In this document: one piece after another, positions 13,901 through 25,900 of the stretch
Position numbering within the stretch: the first letter of the stretch is position 1
Layout of the letters: the number at the start of each line of letters is the position of its first letter
Assembly (NCBI GenBank): GCA_944474755.1
Contig: OX104119.1
Span: forward strand, 86,246,896-86,310,895
Origin: Limnoperna fortunei
Taxonomy: Eukaryota; Mollusca; Bivalvia; Mytilida; Modiolidae
Direction of reading: 5' to 3'
Length of the DNA stretch: 64,000 nucleotides
Notes under the pieces: generated by a model
Databases searched by the model: none
What the model was told of the DNA's origin: nothing
What the model saw: only the letters and a program-made list of their open reading frames with translations
Translations under genes and position numbers: made by a program

Positions 13901-16900
13901 CAAATTGACCGTGCAATATTTTTCTCTTTTAGTATAGTTACAAAACTTGACCCTGCTGTCATAGAAATAATAACACATACCTTTGTAGTTGAACATTAGC
14001 ATTTTAGTACTGGATAGCTTCCCTGTGGCTTAAATATATCTGCCATTAGCCTTGCCTAAATCATATTAGGGACGAAGGAAAAAAGTTAATTTTTAACATG
14101 AATTCATTAATTATATCCTGCATTTTTATGAAAATATCACAAGACAAAATGGTTAAATTGATCAAGTTCTGATCATGATGCATTCTTTCACATAAGTCTT
14201 TCTAATAGGATTTCAGCTTTCATTTGCAAAATTATGTAAGAGTTGTCTTTCTTTCATCATATCAATGATAAATTATGTTTATGGATTATTTTTTTCAGGT
14301 TTTTTTTACATGTCAATGATTATTCTGAACTAAACATTATTCCTAACATATGTCTTATTAATACATTAATTACGTCTTTTAAACTGATTAGTAGTCTGGG
14401 AAATCACCTGCCTATTACTTCTATGTTTTGGTAGTTTTATTCCTATCTGCCATGATATGCTATCAGTTTTCTTATAACCAACTGGATATATGTTTTTCTA
14501 CCAAAGGGAGACTGCAACAGTATTTTCCCACATATATTAGGGACCTACATTTGAGAACTGACTATTTGTGTCTCGCCTGCGACGATTGTCGCTGGAGGCG
14601 AGACATATGTATGGGAATCCGGTGGCAGCGACGGTGGCGTAAACACTTGGACATCTTGCTTCATATCTTTGTAAGCCCAAGCCCTAGGTCCATCAAATTT
14701 GGTCCAGTGGTAGCTTATGATGAGTACTTGCCAGTCAGTCACCTGTCACCTGACCTTGACCTCAATTTAATGGTCCAGCAACTATGTTAAAGTTTTTGGA
14801 TTAGGGCACTTCCTCTAACTATGCATGGTAGGATGAAAGTATTTGGTATATAGATTGCTAATGATTAGTACATGACTGTCTCGTAGGTTTCAACTGACCA
14901 TGACCTCAATTTTATGGTCCAGTGACTAAGTTAAAGTTTTACGATTAGGTCCGTTTCTTTGTAACGATGCATTGTATATTTAAAATGATAACAATTGAAT
15001 GCTATTTACGTAATGCATATGACGTAATTTTTTTTCGTTACTGATGCGGAATTCAGGCGAGACATCTTTCTGTGCTCACACTTGTTTGAAATTTAGTTTT
15101 TGATTCCAAATCAGAACATTTTTCAGCAGCCATTTATTTTACTCACTTAGTGTATTGATTAAGTTGTCTCCCCTGTCCCTTAGTGTATAGATCAAGTTGT
15201 CTCCCCTTTCCCTTAGTGTATTGTTCAAGTTGTCTCCCCTGTCCCTAAGTGTATTGATCAAGTTATCTCCACTGTCCCTTGGTGTTTTTATCGTTTTCTC
15301 CCCTGTTGCTTAGTGAATCGATCAAGTTGTTTCCCCTGTCCCTTAGTGTATTGATCAAGTTGTCTCCACTGTCCCTTAGTGTATTGATCAAATTGTCTCC
15401 CCTGTCCCTTAGTGTATTGATCAAATTGTCTCCCCTGTCCCTTAGTGTATTTATCAAGTTGTCTCCCCTGTCCCTTAGTGTATTAATCAAGTTGTTTCCC
15501 CTGTCCCTTAGTGTATTGATCATGTTGTTTCCCCTGTCCCTTAGTGTATTGATCAAATTGTCTCCCCAGTCCCTTAGTGTATTGATCAAGTTGTCTCCCC
15601 TGTCCCTTAGTGTATTAATCAAGTTGTTTCCCCTGTCCCTTAGTGTATTGATCAAGTTATCTCCACTGTCCCTTGGTGTTTTGATCGTTTTCTCCCCTGT
15701 TGCTTAGTGAATTGATCAAGTTGTCTCCCCTGTCCCTTAGTGTACTGATCAAGTTGTCTTCCCTGTCCCTTAGTGTTTTCACCAAGTTGTCTCCCCTGTC
15801 CCTTAGTGTATTGATCAAGTTGTCTCCCCTGTCCCTTAGTGTACTGATCAAGTTGTCTCCCCTGTCCCTTAGTGTTTTCACCAAGTTGTCTCCCCTGTCC
15901 CTTAGTGTATTGATCAAGTTGTCTCCCCTGTCCCTTAGTGTATTGATCAAGTTGTTTCCCCTGTCCCTTAGTGTATTGATCAAATTGTCTCCCCTGTCCC
16001 TTAGTGTATTGATCAAGTTGTTTCCCCTGTCCCTTAGTGTATTGATCATGTTGTTTCCCCTATCCCTTAGTGTATTGATCAAATTGTCTCCCCAGTCCCT
16101 TAGTGTATTGATCATGTTGTTTCCCCTGTCCCTTAGTGTATTGATCATGTTGTTTCCCCTGTCCCTTAGTGTATTGATCAAGTTGTCACCCCCTGTCCCT
16201 TAGTGTATTGATCAAATTGTCTCCCCAGTCCCTTAGTGTATTGATCAAATTGTCTCCCCTGTCCCTTAGTGTATTTATCAAGTTGTCTCCCCTGTCCCTT
16301 AGTGTATTAATCAAGTTGTTTCCCCTGTCCCTTAGTGTATTGATCATGTTGTTTCCCCTGTCCCTTAGTGTATTGATCAAATTGTCTCCCCTGTCCCTTA
16401 GTGTATTGATCAAGTTGTCTCCCCTGTCCCTTAATGTATTGTTCAAGTTGTCTCCCCTGTCCCTTAGTGTATTGTTCAAGTTGTCTCCCCTGTCCCTAAG
16501 TGTATTGTTCAAGTTGTCTCCCCTGTCCCTAAGTGTATTGTTCAAGTTTTCTCCCCTGTTTCAGTGTATTGATCATTTTGTTTCCCCTGTCCCTTAGTGT
16601 ATTGATCAAATTGTCTCCCCTGTCCCTTAGTGTATTGATCAAGTTGTCTCCCCTGTCCCTTAGTGTATTGATCAAGTTGTCTCCCATGTCCCTTAGTGTA
16701 TTGATCAAGTTGTTTCCCCTGTCCCTTAGTGTATTGATCAAGTTGTTTCCACTGTCCCTTAGTGTATTGATCAAGTTGTTTCCACTGTCCCTTAGTGTAT
16801 TGATCAAGTTGTCTCCCCTGTCCCTTATTGTATTAATCAAGTTGTTTCCCCTGTCCCTTAGTGTATTGTTCAAGTTGTCTCCCCTGTCCCTTAGTGTATT

Positions 16901-19900
16901 GATCAAGTTGTCTCCCCTGTCCCTTATTGTATTAATCAAGTTGTTTCCCCTATCCCGTAGTGTATTGATCATGTTGTTTCCCTTGCCCCTTAGTGTATTG
17001 ATCAAATTGTCTCCCCTGTCCCTTAGTGTATTGATCAAGTTGTCTCCCCTGTCCCTTAGTGTATTAATCATGTTGTTTCCCCTGTCCCTTATTGTATTGA
17101 TCAAGTTGTTTCCCCTGTCTCTTAGTGTATTGATCAAACTGTCTCCTCAGTCCCTTAGTGTATTGATCAAGTTATCTCCCCTATCCATAGTAGATTCAGA
17201 AACTGAAATGACTGTCTAATCCTTCTGAGAAAGACAACTTTAAAATTAAAAAATTCTTTATTATCAAATTAAAATGGATAGCTGGTCTAATTTTATGTTT
17301 TGTACCACTCATAACTCATCATTTCTATCTATTTGACATGCAGTACTTTATGTCTAACTTGATACAAGTAAGATATGTGTTATATAGCTGTAGTATGGTA
17401 ACTTTGTTGTTGCATGTAGTTCCTTTTAAATTGATTTTATATGACCACACATATATTTAGGTTTTATTTCCTGAAAATGAAAGTTATGAGACATAGAGAT
17501 TTTCTGTCTGTGCTTCGTTCATCATTGTTCCTATGCATTGTTTTATTTGCTTCTTTTTTATAAAGATGACTGTCTACTATTGATCACGTGGTCTGTCAAC
17601 ACTGAGATTGCGGGTTCAATTCCCCCCTGCAGGCAGGGTGTACTCGACTCCAATCTTAATTGACAAGGATTGCCAGTTTTCCTACAGCAGGACGGGGGTT
17701 TTCTCCGGGTACTCCGGCTTCCTCCCCCAATAAAAACTGGACGCCATGATATAGCTGAAAAATTGCTGAAAGTGTCATTAAACACCATCAAACAAACAAA
17801 CAATATAACATCTTATCTTCATGAAACTTGGTACACAGTTACAACATGATGAGATCTCCCCACTAGCAAAATTCTGCAGTGCTTGCCCAATACTTCACAC
17901 TTGAGTGAAAAGGGGTGTTAACTAATATGTGCCTAAATCCCAATACTTCAGGCTTCAGTGAAAAGGGGTGTTAACTAATATGTGCCTAAATCCCAATACT
18001 TCAGGCTTGAGTGAAAAGGGGTGTTAACTAATATGTGCCTAAATCCCAATACTTCAGGCTTCAGTGAAAAGGGGTGTTAACTAATATGTGCCTAAATCCC
18101 AATACTTCAGGCTTGAGTGAAAGAGGTGTTAACTAATATGTGCCTAAATCCCTATACTTCAGGCTTCAGTGAAAAGGGGTGTTAACTAATATGTGCCAAG
18201 ATCCCTATACTTCAGGCTTCAGTGAAAAGGGGTGTTAACTAATATGTGCCTAAATCCCAATACTTCACACTTGAGTGAAAAGGGGCGTTAACTAATATGT
18301 GCCTAAATCCCAATACTTCAGGCTTCAGTGAAAAGGGGTGTTAACTAATATGTGCCTAAATCCCAATACTTCAGGCTTCAGTGAAAAGGGGTGTTAACTA
18401 ATATGTGCCTAAATCCCAATACTTCACACTTGAGTGAAAAGGGGCGTTAACTAATATGTGCCTAAATCCCAATACTTCAGGCTTCAGTGAAAAGGGGTGT
18501 TAACTAATATGTGCCTAAATCCCAATACTTCAGGCTTCAGTGAAAAGGGGGTGTTAACTAATATGTGCCAAGATCCCTATACTTCACACTTGAGTGAAAA
18601 GGGGTGTTCACTAATATGTACCTAAATCCCAATACTTCAGGCTTCAGTGAAAAGGGGTGTTAACTAATATGTGCCTAAATCCCAATACTTCAGGCTTCAG
18701 TGAAAAGGGGGTGTTAACTAATATGTGCCAAGATCCCTATACTTCACGCTTGAGTGAAAAGGGGTGTTCACTAATATGTACCTAAATCCCAATACTTCAC
18801 GCTTGAGTGAAAAGGGGTGTTCACTAATATGTGCCTAAATCCCAATACTTCACGCTTGAGTGAAAAGGGGTGTTAACTAATATGTGCCTAAATCCCAATA
18901 CTTCAGGCTTCAGTGAAAAGGGGTGTTAACTAATATGTGCCTAAATCCCAATACTTCAGGCTTCAGTGAAAAGGGGTGTTCACTAATATGTGCCTAAATC
19001 CCAATACTTCACGCTTGAGTGAAAAGGGGTGTTAACTAATATGTGCCTAAATCCCAATACTTCAGGCTTCAGTGAAAAGGGGGTGTTAACTAATATGTGC
19101 CAAGATCCCTATACTTCACGCTTGAGTGAAAAGGGGTGTTCACTAATATGTGCCTAAATCCCAATACTTCACACTTGAGTGAAAAGGGGTGTTCACTAAT
19201 ATGTGCCAAGATCCCAATACTTCACACCTTAGTGAAAGGGGATGTTAACTGATATGTGCCAAGATCCCTATACTTCAGGCTTCAGTGAAAGGGGATGTTA
19301 ACTAATATGTGCCAAGATCCCTATACTTCAGGCTTGAGTGAAAAGGGGTGTTAACTGATATGTGCCTAAATCCCAATACTTCAGGCTTCAGTGAAAAGGG
19401 GTGTTAACTAATATGTGCCAAGATCCCTATACTTCAGGCTTCAGTGAAAAGGGGTGTTAACTAATATGTGCCTAAATCCCAATACTTCAGGCTTCAGTGA
19501 AAAGGGGTGTTAACTAATATGTGCCAAGATCCCTATACTTCACACCTTAGTGAAAGGGGATGTTAACTGATATGTGCCAAGATCCCAATACTTCAGGCTT
19601 CAGTGAAAAGGGGTGTTAACTAATATGTGCCTAAATCCCAATACTTCAGGCTTCAGTGAAAAGGGGTGTTAACTAATATGTGCCAAGATCCCTATACTTC
19701 AGGCTTCAGTGAAAAGGGGTGTTAACTAATATGTGCCAAGATCCCAATACTTCACGCTTGAGTGAAAAGGGGCGTTAACTAATATGTGCCTAAATCCCAA
19801 TACTTCAGGCTTCAGTGAAAAGGGGTGTTAACTAATATGTGCCTAAATCCCAATACTTCAGGCTTCAGTGAAAAGGGTGTTAACTAAAATGTGCCTAAAT

Positions 19901-22900
19901 CCCAATACTTCAGGCTTCAGTGAAAAGGGGTGTTAACTGATATGTGCCTAAATCCCAATACTTCAGGCTTCAGTGAAAAGAGGTGTTAACTAATATGTGC
20001 CTAAATCCCAATACTTCAGGCTTCAGTGAAAAGGGGTGTTAACTGATATGTGCATAGATCCCAATACTTTATGCTTGATTGAAAGGGTGTTTAACTGATA
20101 TGTGTCAAGATCCCAATACTTCACGCTTGAGTGAATGGGTTTATTAACCAATTTGTGCCAAGATACATTTTCTTGCTTTATATGACCACACACAAATTAA
20201 ATAAACTCAATAAATATTGTATTTACAGTCAATCCTGCTCAACAGCTGTTTAGAGTAAACACCTCTCTTGTGAGACCAGTAATAAATCTTTGTCTCATGT
20301 GTCTCATGAGTAGTCTCTGATCTGAGACCAGTAGTAACTCTCTGTCTCATGAGTAGTCTCTGATCTGAGACCAGTAGTAAATCTCTGTCTTATGTGTGTC
20401 ATGAGTAGTCTCTGATCTCAGACCAGTAGTAAATCTCTGTCTCATATGACCACTGTTTTTCTTTCCCATGAGTAGTCTCTGATCACAGGTTTGCCTGTGT
20501 GTAGATCAACACTGCTGATTGACCATTATACTGAGAAGGATTTGGAGAATGCAGTTGTATCATAAAAAAATAAAAACTTCTGAACAGGTTCATAGATCTG
20601 TGACAGCATTATGGTTAAATTGAGAAATCGATGGATGCTGTTATATTTTGAAAACTCATATAATTAAGGTTTTATGGTGCATCTATTGAAATTTAATGAA
20701 TCGATTTTAAACTTTGACTTTTAAGGAGATTTTTTTACCCTTTATCTCAATGTAATTTTATTGATATTCATAGTTGACCTTTAATGTGCTTTTTTGTTTG
20801 ATGTTCCTTATTGACCCTTGACCTTTATTGTAGTTCATGTACTTGACCTTTAACTTTCAATGTGATTTTATTTGACATTACTTTCAGACACATGTATGTA
20901 ATGGTTAACATGAACTGTAAGTCTATTATCTCAATATCTGTTACAGCTGGCTTTTACTCAAGACTGTGGTAATCTGATTGTGGAAAGAGGGGAGGAGTGT
21001 GATTGTGGATCACCTGAGGTAGGCTTTAGAATACATGATATTACTTGTTTGGGGAGGAGTGTGATTGTGGATCACCTGAGGTAGGCTTTAGAATACATGA
21101 TATTACTTGTTTGGGGAGGAGTGTGATTGTGGATCACCTGAGGTAGGCTTTAGAATACATGATATTACTTGTTTGGGGAGGAGTGTGATTGTGGATCACC
21201 TGAGGAAGGCTTTAGAATACATGATATTACTTGTTTGGGGAGGAGTGTGATTGTGGATCACCTGAGGTAGGCTTTAGAATACATGATATTACTTGTTTGG
21301 GGAGGAGTGTGATTGTGAATCACCTGAGGTAGGCTTTAGAATACATGATTTTACTTGTTTGGGGAGGAGTGTGATTGTGGATCACCTGAGGTAGGCTTTA
21401 GAATACATGATTTTACTTGTTTGGGGAGCAGTGTGATTGTGGATCACCTGAGGAAGGCTTTAGAATACATGATTTTACTTGTTTGGGGAGGAGTGTGATT
21501 GTGGATCACTTGAGGTAGGCTTTAGAATACATGATTTTACTTGTTTGGGGAGGAGTGTGATTGTGGATCACCTGAGGTAGGCTTTAGAATACATGATATT
21601 ACTTGTTTGGGGAGGAGTGTGATTGTGGATCACCTGAGGAAGGCTTTAGAATACATGATATTACTTGTTTGGGGAGCAGTGTGATTGTGGATCACCTGAG
21701 GTAGGCTTTAGAATACATGATATTACTTGTTTGGGGAGGAGTGTGATTGTGGATCACCTGAGGTAGGCTTTAGAATACATGATTTTACTTGTTTGGGGAG
21801 GAGTGTGATTGTGAATCACCTGAGGTAGGCTTTAGAATACATGATTTTACCTGTTTGGGGAGGAGTGTGATTGTGGATCACCTGAGGTAGGCTTTAGAAT
21901 ACATGATTTTACCTGTTTGGGGAGGAGTGTGATTGTGGATCACCTGAGGTAGGCTTTAGAATACATGATTTTACTTGTTTCAGTGACTTATTAATATTTT
22001 AACATTTAACGTAATAATATATGTGCTAACAATAATATAATAAGAATTCTGTTTACTCTGCTCAGTTGTACAAATGTGTCCTATATGTTATTAACAATGA
22101 TTTTCTCTGTACATTCTTTCAGACTTATGTGTTCTATGATTCCTCCTTTATAAGTATTATACTTACATTCTGTAGCTTTGTTTTTTTTTTTGGTTTTAGG
22201 AGTGTGCTTTAAGAGATCCCTGTTGTGATCCTGTCACATGTTTATTGAAGACTTGGGCACAGTGCAGAACAGGATCATGCTGTCATGATTGTACGGTGAG
22301 TGAAGGATTGTCGGCCTTTTGTGTTGTATGCTGTTAATACATGTTACATTTCATCAGTAGTAAAATTTTTCAATATTTCAGTCAATAATATAACTTATCT
22401 TGATATATACTTATTTAATCGTCTTTGTCTCCACTTTGGTCTGTCTATTGTAAGTATTAATGCCTCGTCCCATGAAAGTGCACCTTTTGCAGTTTTTGTG
22501 CCTCGTCCCATGAAAATTCTCCATCCTTTAGTCTTGGTATATGCTCCATTGTAAAGAGTTTAATCAATTTTTATTTTAGTTTTTACCTCGGCAGTATGTA
22601 TGTAGAGAGAGGTCCACGGAATGTGACGTCCCAGAGCTGTGTACAGGTCTGAGTGGAGAGGTAAGTACAGACTGAGGCGTAGAGAGAGGTCCACGGAATG
22701 TGACGTCCCAGAGCTGTGTACAGGTCTGAGTGGAGAGGTAAGTACAGCCTGAGGCGTAGAGAGAGGTCCACGGAATGTGATGTCCCAGAGCTGTGTACAG
22801 GTCTGAGTGGAGAGGTAAGTACAGCCTGAGGCGTAGAGAGAGGTCCACGGAATGTGATGTCCCAGAGCTGTGTACAGGTCTGAGTGGAGAGGTAAGTACA

Positions 22901-25900
22901 GACTGAGGCATACATTATTTAACTGGTAATCTTAGAAATGTGGCAAACTTTTATTTTTCAAATGTTGCTAATAATAAACTAATAAACTACACTAAGCAAC
23001 AATTGTGTATTCAAAAGGTTTTTTATTAGATCAATTAAGCTTGCTCCCACCATAGTAGAGTGACATTCAAGACTACCTTAATCGAAGTTTTGACTGCAAT
23101 GACGTTTATTAATATAGTTTGACGTCAATGACATTTGACTTCAATTTTTATTTATATTGTTTTGACTTCAGTGACGTTTATTAATATCATTTTGACTTCA
23201 ATGATGTTTTGTTACAGTGAACCCTCGTTACAACGACATTCGATTTAACGGAATATTCGACATCCTACTGGATTTCAGTGGTAACAAACGTGTCCACGTA
23301 TGGTTTATGCTTGATACAACGACATCTTCGGTTTCCTATGCCGACTGTGTATGTCGGTATCAAATATACCAATGCAAGCATAAAATAATTTGTTATAACG
23401 ACAAATTATCAAGATTTACCTGTGAAAGATTATCTTTGTCCAGAGAATTGATTTTTCTAACGGTTGATTGCGCAGGTGAACACCTGTTGCTATTGCGTAA
23501 TTTACCTTCCTAGACATTTTCGTTACAAAACTAATCGATGACAGGGATATGGCTTCATTAAAAAGGTGTCAAAGACTATTTAATATTTAAATCTTCAAAT
23601 ATTTCATAAAATTATTGGCTTAACAAGTGTGTTAAGATTGAAGTGGCACATAGAAATTCGACCGAAAATCTGTCTTATGTTAAAAAAAAAGAAAAAAAGT
23701 TTTTAAGTAAATATCAGAAAACAAGGATTTTATTATTTTTTGTTATTAAGCTTGGGTATTGAGCAGACGTTCAACGATTTTCAATAGACGCAAATAAAAA
23801 AGGGAGATTATCAATGTACACAAATTCAGTTTAACGTCAATGCTGGTGGGAAACTAAAATGGACTTGTTGTAAAGAGGGTTGACTGTATATTGTTTTCAC
23901 TTCAGCGACGTTTTATTCCATCGTTTTGATATTCAAACATCATTTTTCAGTGCCCAGCCAACAATTACATCCAAGATGGCCACCCTTGTGGTAATCACAC
24001 TGGATTCTGTCTAAGTGGTAACTGCCCAACCCTTGCTCTGCAGTGTCAACACATCTGGGGCCAAGGTATGTATGGTACCAGGTTTTGTGATTTTTACAAA
24101 ATGCATCTAGGTTAAAATTTGATATGTAAGAATAAAATAGAAAATAGAATCAATTGTTTTCCTAAAATGTAAGAGGAGCCACTGGTTCGGATTTTGAACT
24201 CATCAGAAGTCTTCCTCAGATTTTTTTCTATAATATGTGGTTATATTTTACATAGGAGCCATTGGTGCTGATGAGCAATGTTACGAGAGATTTAACCCGA
24301 TTGGTAATTTTAATGGGCATTGTGGGAAGGATGATCAGACAGGGTCGTATGCCAAGTGTCTACCTGAGTAAGTTGGACATTATCATGATAGTGCTATTAA
24401 GCTTAATATCGCCTAACATTATTGTATGGCTATTGATGTGGGGGTAGGGTGGATGGACGTGGGGTAGGGTGGATGGAGGTGGGAGTAAGATAGATGGAGG
24501 TGGGGGTAGGGTTAATGAAGCTGGATAGGGTGGATGTAGGTGGGGGTAAGGTAGATGGAGGTAGGGTGGATGTAGGTGGGGGTAAGGTAGATGGAGCTGG
24601 GGGAGGGTAGATGGAGGTGGGGGTATGGTTAATGGAGCTGGGGTTAGGTGGATAGAGGTGGGAGTAGTGTGGATGGAGATGGGGTATGGTAGATGTAGGT
24701 GGGGGTAAGGTAGATGGAGCTGGGGGAGGGTAGATGGAGGTGAGGTAGGATGTATGGAGTTGGGGGTAAGGTGGATGGAGGTTGGTTAGAGTGGATGTTG
24801 GTGGGGGTAAGGTAGATGGAGCTGGAGGTAGGGTGTAATAGAGGTGGGGGTATGATAGATGGAGGTGGGGTAGGGTGGATGGAGTTGGGGGAAGAATAGA
24901 TGGAGGTGGGGATAGGATGGATGGAGTAGGGGGTATGGTAGATGGAGGTGGGGGTAGATGGAGATGGGGTAGTGTAGATAGAAGTGGGGTGGGGTGAATA
25001 GAGGTGGGGGTAGGGTGGATGGAGGTACGGGTAGAGCTATCTTAAAAGTTTAACTGTGCATTACATTTCTTTGAGGGATTTTTTCTATTTTGAAACTAAT
25101 AGATCTTATTTTAGTTTTCTTCAGTGTACAACCATTGACTATCCACTATTTTTATGAAGCACAAAGCAACGTTTTTACTCAGAAACTAAAGACATTCTAT
25201 GCTATCAATTAACATTCTTTCTTTTAGTTACAAAGTTGTTTGTTAAACTGAATGTTTGATATATCAGTAGAATGTTATATGATGATGTTGTTCTGTTGTT
25301 GAAATGTAGTCAGGCTGAGATGTGATATCTTGAAGTTTGTGCTTTACTGGGTTATAAAGAATCTATTTTTAAGTCACATTATTGTTTTAATGTTTTCCAG
25401 ATTGTCGGGATTCAATTTACACATAATAATGCTATTATTTATAAAGATAATTAAGAAAAATTATGTTGTAAAGACACATTTGTTGACTGCTGACAAACTC
25501 TATTTTAGAAACATCATGTGTGGCTTGTTACATTGTGATGGAGGGACTGTAGCTCCACTGTTTGGATCAGACAGAAACTTCATGAAGACCAATTTGGTCT
25601 CGAATGGAATAGAGTATGCTTGCAAGTAGGTGGCTTAGAATTAGTTTGGCAAGTAGGTGGCTTAGAATTAGTTTGGCAAGTAGGTGGCTTAGAATTAGTC
25701 TGGCAAGTAGGTGGCTTAGAATTAGTTTGACAAGTAGATGGCTTAGAATTAGTTTGACAAGTAGGTGGCTTAGAATTAGTTTGACAAGTAGGTGGCTTAG
25801 AATTAGTTTGACAAGTAGGTGGCTTAGAATTAGTTTGACAAGTAGGTGGCTTAGAATTAGTTTGACAAGTAAGTGGCTTAGAATTAGTTTGACAAGTAGG

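Noticed and set aside
15263..17219. Several repeat-encoded frames of 120-230 codons
   Set aside because: All come from the 33-bp array in intron 7; open in more than one frame on both strands.
23217..23513. 98-codon frame on the + strand
   Set aside because: Lies within the pogo-like MITE and starts inside its terminal repeat; no transposase motif.
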